In this document: positions 36,304-43,730 of the stretch, piece by piece
Layout of the letters: each line of letters opens with the position of its first letter
Numbering within the stretch: the stretch's first letter is position 1
DNA from: Flavobacterium luteum
Lineage (GTDB): Bacteria > Bacteroidota > Bacteroidia > Flavobacteriales > Flavobacteriaceae
Direction: 5' to 3'
Assembly (NCBI RefSeq): GCF_008806775.1
Contig: NZ_WAEM01000006.1
Span: 62,001 to 126,000 of the forward strand
DNA length: 64,000 nucleotides
Translations under genes and position numbers: made by a program
Notes under the pieces: model-generated
Database searches by the model: none
What the model saw: only the letters and a program-made list of their open reading frames with translations
What the model was told of the DNA's origin: nothing

Positions 36304-36338
36304 AATAAAAAAGCTACTTCCGAATGAAAGTAGCTTTT
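36304..36338 (-). terminator. Terminator of the rpmB-rpmG-DUF4295 operon
   Basis: AAAAGCTACTT (36309-36319) pairs with AAGTAGCTTTT (36328-36338). The minus strand continues with a T-rich tail. Confidence 0.75.
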
Positions 36339-36357
36339 CTATAAATTGTATTATGAA

Positions 36358-36510
36358 TTATTTCTTTTTCAAGAATTCATCTACAGCTTCAGGAGTCATA
36401 ATTGATTCTACGAATGTATATGCACCAGTTTTAGGAGATTTCACCATTTTGATAGCTTTTGATAATCTCTTTGAAGCGGTTTGTAACGATGCTACGGTTT
36501 TCTTTGCCAT
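36358..36510 (-). CDS. DUF4295 small conserved protein
   Basis: 50 residues, found by reading the sequence leftward from the ATG at 36510: it begins MAKKTVASLQTASKRLSKAI, continues KMVKSPKTGAYTFVE, and ends DEFLKKK. This matches the Bacteroidetes family DUF4295, which always lies beside rpmB and rpmG. It is basic and probably ribosome-linked, but its role is not known. It is the last gene of a three-gene operon and is followed by a clear terminator. Confidence 0.85.
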   Translation of the reverse strand: MAKKTVASLQTASKRLSKAIKMVKSPKTGAYTFVESIMTPEAVDEFLKKK

Positions 36511-36585
36511 GATTCAAATGTTTTATTTGTATTTTAATAAAATCTCGAAATGTGAGCATTTGAGAATTTATAAAATCTCTAATTA

Positions 36586-36768
36586 TTATTTAATTTCTTT
36601 GTGAACAGTTACACGTTTCAAAATTGGATTAAATTTTTTAATCTCTAATCTATCTGGAGTATTTTTTTTGTTCTTTGTTGTAATGTATCTTGAAGTACCA
36701 GCAACACCAGTTGTTTTGTGCTCTGTACATTCTAAAATTACTTGTATTCTATTACCTTTCTTTGCCAT
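36586..36768 (-). CDS. rpmG: 50S ribosomal protein bL33
   Basis: 60 residues. The start [18 protein letters not shown] and the segment [19 protein letters not shown] are the L33 signature. The version has a single Cys (ECTEH), so it lacks the four zinc-binding Cys found in other L33 types. It follows rpmB by 27 bases in the same operon. Confidence 0.95.
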   Translation of the reverse strand: MAKKGNRIQVILECTEHKTTGVAGTSRYITTKNKKNTPDRLEIKKFNPILKRVTVHKEIK

Positions 36769-36795
36769 CTTGCTATATATTTATTTAGGAATAGA

Positions 36796-37032
36796 TTATT
36801 TGATAAATCCTTGAGACTGTGCTTTTTTCAAAACTGCAGCGATTCCATTTTTATTGATTGTTTTTATTGTAGATGCAGCTACTCTTAGAGTAATCCATCT
36901 GTCTTCTTCAGGAAGGTAAAAACGCTTTTTTAGTAAGTTTACAGAAAACTTTCTTTTGGTTTTATTCATGGCGTGAGAAACATTATTTCCCACCATCGCT
37001 CTTTTACCTGTAAGGTCACAAACTCTTGACAT
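36796..37032 (-). CDS. rpmB: 50S ribosomal protein bL28
   Basis: 78 residues. [20 protein letters not shown] is the L28 signature, followed by [21 protein letters not shown]. Only the first Cys of the zinc-binding type is present. It is the first gene of the rpmB-rpmG-DUF4295 operon and lies 72 bases downstream of cinA. Confidence 0.95.
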   Translation of the reverse strand: MSRVCDLTGKRAMVGNNVSHAMNKTKRKFSVNLLKKRFYLPEEDRWITLRVAASTIKTINKNGIAAVLKKAQSQGFIK

Positions 37033-37104
37033 TGTACTTATCTTTTATCGTTATTCAAAATCAGGGTGCAAAGAAACAAAAAATAAACCTATAATACAAA
37101 ATAA

Positions 37105-38358
37105 TTAAAGTAGATTTTTTAAAATTTCTTTTTGTAGTATTTCAAGGCATTTATTTACAGCTCTATCAATCACTTTATCACGTGGTTGACCAAAATTAAA
37201 CTCATGAACTATGACTTCATTTGGTGTTGCTAATGCAATAAAAACAGTGCCAATCTCGGCTTTTGAATCCCCTTTAGTTGGCCCTGCGTTACCAGTTGTT
37301 GCAATTGCGTAATCCGTTTTCATTATTTTTTGAATATTGACCGCCATTTCTTTTGCCACTTCGGCACTTACTACTGAATAGGTATTTACTGTAGCTTCAT
37401 CGATGCCTAAAACCTTTATTTTTACTTCGGTAGCATAGGAAACTATGCTGCCTTTAAAATATTTAGAAGCTCCAGAAACTGAAGTTAGAACTTTAGCAAT
37501 TTGTCCTCCAGTACAACTCTCGGCGGTTGAGATTGTCTTGTTTTGTTTTGAAAGTAATCGTCCTATGATGACTTCTATGGTTTCTCCGTCGTCAAAACCA
37601 ACAATAATATCACCAATTATTTTTGTTAATGAAGTTACATTATCTTCGATAGCTTTTTCTAAAATTACCTTATCCTTTCCACGTGCAGAAAGACGCAAAC
37701 GTACTTTTCCTGGACTTGGCAAATAGGCTAATTTGATAAATGAAGGCAAATTGTTTTCCCAGTCTTCTATACGTTCGGCTACTTTGCTTTCGCCTTCTCC
37801 GTAGGTAAGAATGGTTTTATGAATGATATACGGGCGTTCATATTCATGAACTACCTTAGGAATCACTTCATTTTCGATTAAATATTTCATTTCATATGGA
37901 ACACCGGGAAGGGAAATAAAAACAGTGTTTTCTTTCTTCATCCACATGCCTGGAGCGGTTCCCATTTGATTGTGCAAAATGATACATTTAGAAGGAACTA
38001 ATGCCTGATCTTTATTGAGTTGCGTTATGGGACGTTTGTAAAAACCTTCTATCATTTGAGTTACGTGAGCAAGAACAGACTCATTGACAACCAAGGTATC
38101 ATCGAAGTATTCACAAAAAGTATGCTTGGTAATATCGTCTTTTGTTGGTCCTAAACCACCAGTAATAATGACTAAATCGACATTGTTTTGAAGCGTTGCA
38201 AAGGTATTTAAAATGTGTTGTTTGTTATCTGAAATAGAAATCATTTCCTTGATTTCGACACCAATTCTATCTAATGACTTGGCTATAAAACCTGAATTAG
38301 TATCAATAATTTGACCTATAAGAATTTCGTCGCCAATGGTAACTATGGTTGCTTTCAT
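37105..38358 (-). CDS. cinA: CinA-type nicotinamide-nucleotide amidohydrolase/ADP-ribose pyrophosphatase
   Basis: 417 residues with both CinA halves. The N-terminal MoCF-like (COG1058) domain has [20 protein letters not shown] and [14 protein letters not shown]. The C-terminal amidohydrolase domain has [20 protein letters not shown] and ATTGNAGP. In known members the two halves act in pyridine-nucleotide salvage; the name 'competence/damage-inducible' is historical. The leader (38359-38389) contains a degenerate AATTCCTAAATC repeat also found before the adenosyltransferase gene. Confidence 0.93.
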   Translation of the reverse strand: MKATIVTIGDEILIGQIIDTNSGFIAKSLDRIGVEIKEMISISDNKQHILNTFATLQNNVDLVIITGGLGPTKDDITKHTFCEYFDDTLVVNESVLAHVTQMIEGFYKRPITQLNKDQALVPSKCIILHNQMGTAPGMWMKKENTVFISLPGVPYEMKYLIENEVIPKVVHEYERPYIIHKTILTYGEGESKVAERIEDWENNLPSFIKLAYLPSPGKVRLRLSARGKDKVILEKAIEDNVTSLTKIIGDIIVGFDDGETIEVIIGRLLSKQNKTISTAESCTGGQIAKVLTSVSGASKYFKGSIVSYATEVKIKVLGIDEATVNTYSVVSAEVAKEMAVNIQKIMKTDYAIATTGNAGPTKGDSKAEIGTVFIALATPNEVIVHEFNFGQPRDKVIDRAVNKCLEILQKEILKNLL

Positions 38359-38436
38359 TTTGGATTTATAATTTGAGATTTAGGAATTACTGTACAAAAA
38401 TTAAAGTAACTATTTTTGAAATACCTAAAAAAAAAT

Positions 38437-38489
38437 AAAATCCAAACTCTTTAAATTCACTATTTGTGAAAGTAAAAAATCTGGATTTT
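38437..38489 (-). terminator. Terminator after the HPt gene
   Basis: AAAATCCA (38437-38444) pairs with TGGATTTT (38482-38489), with a nested TTCAC/GTGAA hairpin inside. T9 follows on the minus strand. Confidence 0.55.
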
Positions 38490-38497
38490 TGATACTA

Positions 38498-38842
38498 TTA
38501 CAAACTGAAATCTTTCGAAATCTCTTTTACTGCTTTTTCAATTTGAGATTCAACACTATCAAAAGTGTCTTTTATTTCTTTGCGTTTTCCCTCAGCTCTA
38601 GTCCAAGCTTCAATTTGAAGAATTTCTTCAAAGGCTACATTCATGCCTAATAAATCTAGCGATGGCTTTATTTTGTGTGCATAGCTGTATGCTAATTTAT
38701 GATCTTTAGTCTTAATCCCTAACTTAATTTGGATAAGATCTAACGGAACCTCAGTCACAAAAAGTGTGAGGATTTGATTTACAAATTCAGAATCGTTGTC
38801 TGAAAGTGCATATACTTTTGCTAGGTTGTAGTTTAATGCCAT
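38498..38842 (-). CDS. Stand-alone HPt phosphotransfer protein
   Basis: 114 residues forming a helical bundle. The phospho-accepting His56 lies in AYSYAHKIKPSLDLLGM, the usual HPt pattern. There is no kinase or receiver attached. HPt proteins relay phosphate from the receiver of a hybrid kinase to a response regulator. The two hybrid kinases at 19.9-24.2 kb end in receivers without HPt, so they are possible partners; that is inference. The start codon overlaps the stop of the upstream FAH-family gene by one base (TAATG), so translation is coupled. Confidence 0.85.
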   Translation of the reverse strand: MALNYNLAKVYALSDNDSEFVNQILTLFVTEVPLDLIQIKLGIKTKDHKLAYSYAHKIKPSLDLLGMNVAFEEILQIEAWTRAEGKRKEIKDTFDSVESQIEKAVKEISKDFSL

Positions 38843-39453
38843 TATTTTACTTGTATTCTAAATAGTTTGTTATTTTCTAAAAACCCTTCTAAAACGTCAT
38901 TTGGTTTTACTGCTGCAACTCCGTCTGGCGTTCCTGTAAAAATAATGTCTCCAATTTTAAGTGTGAAAAATTGAGAAACATGTGCAATTATTTCGTCTAT
39001 TTTAAACAACATTAGACTAGAATTCCCTCTTTGAACAGTTTTTCCGTTATTTGTTAGTTCAAAATTAATACTTTCTAGCGAACTAAAAATTTTTTTCGAT
39101 ATAAAGTCGCCTATTACCGCTGAACCGTCAAAAGCCTTGGATTTTTCCCATGGCAAACCTTCATTTTTAAGTTTTTCTTGCAAATCTCGAGCGGTAAAAT
39201 CTAATCCAACACTTATCTCATCATAATACTTGTGTGCAAACTTTGATTCGATATATTTACCTACTTTATTAATACGGACAATGAGTTCAATTTCATGATG
39301 AATGTCGTTTGAAAATTCAGGAATTACAAAAGGATGTTGTTTTAACAGAACAGCTGAATCTGGTTTCAGAAAAACAATTGGTTCTTCTGGACGATCGTTT
39401 TGTAACTCTTCAATATGTTTGGTATAATTTCTACCAATGCAGATGATTTTCAT
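38842..39453 (-). CDS. Fumarylacetoacetate hydrolase (FAH) family protein
   Basis: 203 residues, the short FAHD1-like form. It starts MKIICIGRNYTKHIEELQND, and metal ligands of the family are present in HHEIELIVRI and SVGLDFTARDLQ, with FTGTPDGVAAV near the end. Such enzymes hydrolyse or decarboxylate beta-keto acids such as acylpyruvates or oxaloacetate. Exact substrate unknown. It is coupled to the HPt gene by a one-base overlap, an odd pairing with no obvious functional link. Confidence 0.88.
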   Translation of the reverse strand: MKIICIGRNYTKHIEELQNDRPEEPIVFLKPDSAVLLKQHPFVIPEFSNDIHHEIELIVRINKVGKYIESKFAHKYYDEISVGLDFTARDLQEKLKNEGLPWEKSKAFDGSAVIGDFISKKIFSSLESINFELTNNGKTVQRGNSSLMLFKIDEIIAHVSQFFTLKIGDIIFTGTPDGVAAVKPNDVLEGFLENNKLFRIQVK

Positions 39454-39535
39454 GATTAGTTTTGGAGTTTATGTTTTGTGGTTTGTGATATGTGGTCAAG
39501 AAACGAACCAAGACCTTAGAACTAAAACCCAATAC

Positions 39536-40306
39536 CTATTTCGTGTTCATCTTTCTTAATTTAATAGCCGTTAAAACTTTCTTGGTATATAAGGGGAAAT
39601 CGGCATTCTGAATCCAGCCGAAATAACCTGGTTCGTCTTCTAATACTTTATCTACTTTTGCACCTTTATGTTTTCCGAAAGAAAAAACCTCATCTCCATC
39701 TTTATCATATCCTATAAAACCAGCAAAATCAGCTGATCGTTTACGAGTAGTAAATTCCGATAAGGATTTCATATCATTTTCTAATTCAGGATAACGTTCC
39801 AATTGCGCTTTCAGAATTTCGTAAGTTGCCATTGTATCGGCCTCGGCAGAATGAGCATTGTCAAGGCTTTTTCCACAATAAAATTTCAATGCAGCACTTA
39901 AAGTACGCTCTTCCATTTTATGAAAAACAGTTTGCACATCAACTGAAACACGGCTTTTCATATCAAAATCGACTCCCGCACGAAGCAATTCTTCGGCTAA
40001 TAACGGAATATCAAATCGATCGGAATTAAATCCAGCCAAATCACTATCCTTTATCATATTGTAGACTTGCGAAGCCAATTCCTTAAACGTGGGTTCATTA
40101 GCTACTCTTTCATTAGTAATACCATGAACCGCTATCACTACCGGAGGAATAACCATTTCTGGATTGACTAGCCATGTCTTGCTTTCTTTGTTTCCGTTTG
40201 GAAATACTTTGAATATTGAGATTTCTACAATTCGATCTTTTGCTACTTCAATTCCAGTAGTTTCTAGGTCAAAAAAGCAGATGGGTTTCTTTAATTTGAG
40301 TTCCAT
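39536..40306 (-). CDS. DEDDh-type 3'-5' exonuclease
   Basis: 256 residues. The DnaQ-like exonuclease fold is shown by CFFDLETTGIEVAKDRIVEI (Asp/Glu), HGITNE, FNSDRFDIPLL (Asp) and the final HSAEADTMAT (His and Asp), which is the full DEDDh set. After about residue 205 a small extra domain follows (FSFGKHKGAKVDKVLEDEPG, then YFGWIQNADFP), as in exodeoxyribonuclease X-like proteins. It probably works in DNA repair or RNA trimming. The gene lies 82 bases upstream of the FAH gene. Confidence 0.88.
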   Translation of the reverse strand: MELKLKKPICFFDLETTGIEVAKDRIVEISIFKVFPNGNKESKTWLVNPEMVIPPVVIAVHGITNERVANEPTFKELASQVYNMIKDSDLAGFNSDRFDIPLLAEELLRAGVDFDMKSRVSVDVQTVFHKMEERTLSAALKFYCGKSLDNAHSAEADTMATYEILKAQLERYPELENDMKSLSEFTTRKRSADFAGFIGYDKDGDEVFSFGKHKGAKVDKVLEDEPGYFGWIQNADFPLYTKKVLTAIKLRKMNTK

Positions 40307-40383
40307 TATAAATTTTTAGGATTACAAATATAAAGTTTTGAAGCTACCGTTTATCGAATTTATAAAGTTTTTCTTAAAATTAA

Positions 40384-40416
40384 AAACCCGACAAATTTTA
40401 AAAATTTGTCGGGTTT
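40384..40416 (-). terminator. Terminator after the E2 gene
   Basis: 15-base perfect stem, AAACCCGACAAATTT (40384-40398) with AAATTTGTCGGGTTT (40402-40416). T5 follows on the minus strand. Confidence 0.75.
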
Positions 40417-40436
40417 AATAATGAGATAATTACAGT

Positions 40437-41843
40437 TTATATTGTTCTATTTTCATCAAAAGCTTCCATATATTCTGCTATACGCTTAATGAAACTTCCA
40501 CCCAGAGAACCGTCTACCACCCTATGATCGTAACTGTGAGAAAGGAACATTTTTTTACGAATTCCAATAAAATCACCTTCGGGAGTTTCGATAACTGATG
40601 GCACTTTTCTAATCGCACCTAAAGCTAAAATTCCTACTTGGGGTTGATTGATAATTGGGGTTCCAAATACACTGCCGAAAGTCCCTACATTCGTTACGGT
40701 ATAAGTTCCGCCTTGGATATCATCTGGTTTTAACTGATTGTTTTTTGCGCGGAAAGCCAAATCATTCACAGCTTTTGCCATTCCGAGCAAATTCAATTGA
40801 TCTGCATTTTTGATAACCGGAACAATTAAATTTCCGTTAGATAAAGCAGCAGCCATTCCCAAATTGATGTTTTTCTTTTTTATGATATAATCGCCGTCAA
40901 CAGAAATATTCATCATTGGAAAATCTTTCAATGCTTTTGCTACAATTTCCATGAATATTGGTGTAAAAGTAAGCTTCTCGCCTTCTCTTTTCTCGAATGC
41001 ATTTTTATTTTTTTCTCTCCAATCCCAAATATTTGAAACATCAACTTCTATAAAGGATTGCACATGAGCTGAAGTTTGAATAGACTGAATCATATAACCT
41101 GAAATCAGTTTGCGCATCCTGTCCATTTCAATAATCTCGTCTTGACCATTCACAGAAACTGGTGCTGCTTTTTGAGCAGTTTGTTTCACTGGTTCTTGAA
41201 CAGGTGCTGCTTTTGGAGATATTTCAGTTTGAACTTTTGGCTCAGCTTCAATTTTTTGTGCTTCATGAACAACTTCTACAGGAGCGACTGTTGTTTGAGC
41301 AACTGTTTTTGTTGCATTTGTTCTATTGATAATGTAATCTAAAATATCGTTTTTTGTAACTCTACCATCACTTCCAGAACCCGAAATATGCTCTAATTCA
41401 TTTATTGTAACACCTTCTTCTCTAGCAATATTTCTTACTAGCGGAGAAAAGAATTTTTCTGAATGGGAATAATCTTGAGATTTGGGGGTTGGGGCTGCAA
41501 CAAAATCTTTAGCAGATTCGATAGTTTTGAGAACTTCGTCAACAGCAATTGGCGCACTAACCTGAGTGACCTTTTCTTTTACTGTTTCGGTATTTACACT
41601 TCCCTCAGTTTCAATAATAGCAATAGTTTGTCCGACTTGAACTAGATCATCTTTTTGAAAAAGTTTTTCAACTAAAACCCCTGAAACTTCGGATGGAACT
41701 TCGCTATCAACCTTATCAGTAGCAATTTCAAGAACTGCTTCGTCCATTTGGATTGTGTCGCCAACTTCTTTCAACCAGTTTGTAATGGTTGCTTCTGCAA
41801 CACTTTCTCCCATTTTAGGAAGTTTTAATTCAAATCTTGCCAT
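40437..41843 (-). CDS. 2-oxoacid dehydrogenase E2 (dihydrolipoamide acyltransferase)
   Basis: 468 residues. One N-terminal lipoyl domain carries the lipoyl Lys44 in ATDKVDSEVP. The peripheral subunit-binding domain lies at about 130-170 (FFSPLVRNIAREEGV), then an Ala/Pro/Val/Lys-rich linker, then the catalytic domain ending in SYDHRVVDGSLGG with His440. The single lipoyl domain and the sequence SVAEATITNWLKEVGDTI fit the branched-chain 2-oxoacid or 2-oxoglutarate type E2 better than pyruvate. In this setting the branched-chain complex would feed the propionyl-CoA route, but E1 and E3 are not nearby. Confidence 0.9.
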   Translation of the reverse strand: MARFELKLPKMGESVAEATITNWLKEVGDTIQMDEAVLEIATDKVDSEVPSEVSGVLVEKLFQKDDLVQVGQTIAIIETEGSVNTETVKEKVTQVSAPIAVDEVLKTIESAKDFVAAPTPKSQDYSHSEKFFSPLVRNIAREEGVTINELEHISGSGSDGRVTKNDILDYIINRTNATKTVAQTTVAPVEVVHEAQKIEAEPKVQTEISPKAAPVQEPVKQTAQKAAPVSVNGQDEIIEMDRMRKLISGYMIQSIQTSAHVQSFIEVDVSNIWDWREKNKNAFEKREGEKLTFTPIFMEIVAKALKDFPMMNISVDGDYIIKKKNINLGMAAALSNGNLIVPVIKNADQLNLLGMAKAVNDLAFRAKNNQLKPDDIQGGTYTVTNVGTFGSVFGTPIINQPQVGILALGAIRKVPSVIETPEGDFIGIRKKMFLSHSYDHRVVDGSLGGSFIKRIAEYMEAFDENRTI

Positions 41844-41920
41844 ATTGCTAACCTAAATGGTGAGTTTTTATTTTAGTTTGCGAAATTAACTTTTTTCTTT
41901 CACTAAGCATTGCACAATTC

Positions 41921-43084
41921 TTACTTTACAAACTTATTTATTTTACCTCTATCGTTACTGTTGTTACTTCCAATAATATAATCCGAGTTTTTGGGCAAAA
42001 TCTTGAAAGTAAATTTAGAGTTTTTAAACTCTTCCATACTTGCTATAATCGACTTAAATGACCAAAAATTATTATCAAAAATAAATTCGGTATTTTTTTC
42101 TGAACTGACTGTAAGCGAATTTATAGTATTTTTTGTTTTAGAATCAACTAGGTTCACTTTATTTCCTAACAAGTTTTCAACTGTTTTTTTTAATTTTTCA
42201 TCGTCTGAAAACAAGATATATTCATCTGGCTGTCTTGAAATAGTTACAGCTTGACTCTTTTTAAATAACGTGAAAAATAATGCCCCTATTTTCATGAAAA
42301 AATCAAAAAGAAAAGACACTTTAAAATGCTTTTTATAGAAAAAATGCATCGCTTGCTGAAACCGTTTCATGTATTCTTCATCTCTTATTGTACTCTCTCC
42401 TTTATAATGAATTACCGAAGTTTCATGGAAATAATAATTACTTTTCCCTTTTTTCAAAATCATATACGACAAATCGATATCGTCTGAATACATGAAACAA
42501 TTTTCATCAAAACCTCCCACTTCGTTATACAAATCCCTTTTCATCATCATAAATGCTCCAACTAGAATGTCGACTTTTCCAGTTTCACTTTCTTTTAAAT
42601 GTTGCGCATAATATTTTCCGAGTACTTTCGATTTTGGAAATAGTTTATACAAACCGAATATTTTTGTTAAAGCTACAAATGGAGTTGGAATTCCGCGTTT
42701 GCTTTCTGGAAGAAAATTCCCTGCACCATCAATTAGTTTACAGCCTACAATGCCTAAATTATTTTTTGTAGCTACAAAGGCTAAAATCTTTTCAAAAGTA
42801 TCTTCGGCAACAACGGTATCAGGATTTAAAATGCAAACATACTCGCCTTTTGCTTCCTTTACTCCTATATTATTCCCTTTCGGAAAGCCTGAATTTTCTT
42901 TGTTTTCAATAAGTTTAATACCTGGAAAACGTTGTTTCATCATTTCACAACTGTCATCAGTAGAATTATTATCGACCACAATTATTTCAGCATCAATGTC
43001 TTGGATAGCATTTTGAACGCTTAAAACACACAGTTCTAAGAAAAAGCGAACATTGTAATTGAGGATGATTATAGATAGTTGCAT
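41921..43084 (-). CDS. Family 2 glycosyltransferase
   Basis: 387 residues. GT-A fold signs are LSIIILNYNVRFFLELCV at the start, VDNNSTDDS near 37, ENSGFPKGNNIGVKEAKGEYV with NPDTVVAEDTF, and a metal site CFMYSDDIDLSYM near 200. It is close to rhamnosyltransferase WbbL-type proteins that build surface polysaccharide or lipopolysaccharide. A hydrophobic segment lies near 258-275. The last 100 residues are a less conserved tail typical of Flavobacterium members. It is downstream of the toxin-antitoxin pair. Confidence 0.88.
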   Translation of the reverse strand: MQLSIIILNYNVRFFLELCVLSVQNAIQDIDAEIIVVDNNSTDDSCEMMKQRFPGIKLIENKENSGFPKGNNIGVKEAKGEYVCILNPDTVVAEDTFEKILAFVATKNNLGIVGCKLIDGAGNFLPESKRGIPTPFVALTKIFGLYKLFPKSKVLGKYYAQHLKESETGKVDILVGAFMMMKRDLYNEVGGFDENCFMYSDDIDLSYMILKKGKSNYYFHETSVIHYKGESTIRDEEYMKRFQQAMHFFYKKHFKVSFLFDFFMKIGALFFTLFKKSQAVTISRQPDEYILFSDDEKLKKTVENLLGNKVNLVDSKTKNTINSLTVSSEKNTEFIFDNNFWSFKSIIASMEEFKNSKFTFKILPKNSDYIIGSNNSNDRGKINKFVK

Positions 43085-43094
43085 TTGAGATAAT

Positions 43095-43400
43095 TTAAAG
43101 CAACTTAATTAAGTCGTCAGGATTTTTTAAGTTGTTCCAAAAAACATACAACTCAATTATTCTAGGATTAGTATCGAAATTGTAGTACAAGGTAGTTTGT
43201 TTTGAAATAATGACGGAGTATATTTTTAATTCGTTTTTATAAATTCCTATTTCAGGATTTTTAGACAATCGTTCTAAATTTTCTTCAACTAATAATATGA
43301 ATTTCTTAACTTCAATCCTATTCCATTTCAAGAGAATAAATTCGGTTTCTTCAATATAAGTATTAAATGCAACTGAATCCCAATTAAAACTATAACTCAT
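43095..43400 (-). CDS. RelE/ParE-type toxin candidate
   Basis: 101 residues with the RelE/ParE build. Two helices come first (VAFNTYIEETEFILLKWNRI and EVKKFILLVEENLERLSKNP), then strands with IYSVIISKQTTLYYNF and RIIELYVFWNNLKNPDDL. The last phrase (ELYVFWNNLKNP) is close to the ParE C-terminal 'fwd.rrnP' region. ParE toxins poison gyrase and RelE toxins cut mRNA; which one applies is not clear. It lies 1 base after the antitoxin candidate. Confidence 0.75.
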   Translation of the reverse strand: MSYSFNWDSVAFNTYIEETEFILLKWNRIEVKKFILLVEENLERLSKNPEIGIYKNELKIYSVIISKQTTLYYNFDTNPRIIELYVFWNNLKNPDDLIKLL

Positions 43401-43401
43401 T

Positions 43402-43620
43402 TTACAAATGGTACTTCAATTTAATTTTTTTCATAGCCTCTTCATGAGAAAAAACATTACCCTCTTGGTGATTTTTTTTAGATTTTTCAATTAATTGAAC
43501 TAAAATCGGATTTAATTGAGAATCATCAGATATTTTATCCTCTAAATTGTATTCAATAGAAGGCTCATCTACTTTATTAAAGTCTATCTTTTCTTGATAT
43601 TTCTTTGAACTTTTATTCAT
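43402..43620 (-). CDS. Antitoxin candidate of the RelE/ParE pair
   Basis: 72 residues from the ATG at 43620; a longer frame adds ten residues from a non-ATG start and is not needed. It is acidic in the middle (DEPSIEYNLEDKISDDSQ) and ends with a basic helix (HEEAMKKIKLKYHL) of the kind that contacts a RelE/ParE toxin (the 'F.sHEEAMK.iK.W' pattern). The order antitoxin-toxin and the one-base gap are typical. A separate DNA-binding domain is not obvious. Confidence 0.75.
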   Translation of the reverse strand: MNKSSKKYQEKIDFNKVDEPSIEYNLEDKISDDSQLNPILVQLIEKSKKNHQEGNVFSHEEAMKKIKLKYHL

Positions 43621-43684
43621 AACAGTAGCTTTTAAAATCCAAATATACAAAAATCTACTCTCATTTAAAGATTAATTTAAAACA

Positions 43685-43715
43685 TTGCTTCTTGCCTCAC
43701 AATGACTTACTTTTG
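43685..43715 (+). promoter_or_regulatory. Promoter of the ABC-F gene
   Basis: TTG (43685-43687), 20 bases, then TACTTTTG (43708-43715). It lies within the first codons of a longer open frame and shows that translation starts later, at 43731. Confidence 0.55.
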
Positions 43716-43730
43716 CAAAAAATTACACTT

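Larger units (their letters stand above)
36059..36357. other. Intergenic region with a structured RNA
   Basis: About 300 bases between ftsY and the DUF4295 gene. It holds TTAGAGG-type short repeats at its left end (36063-36090), a probable structured RNA (36154-36250) and the terminator of the ribosomal protein operon (36304-36338). Confidence 0.6.
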
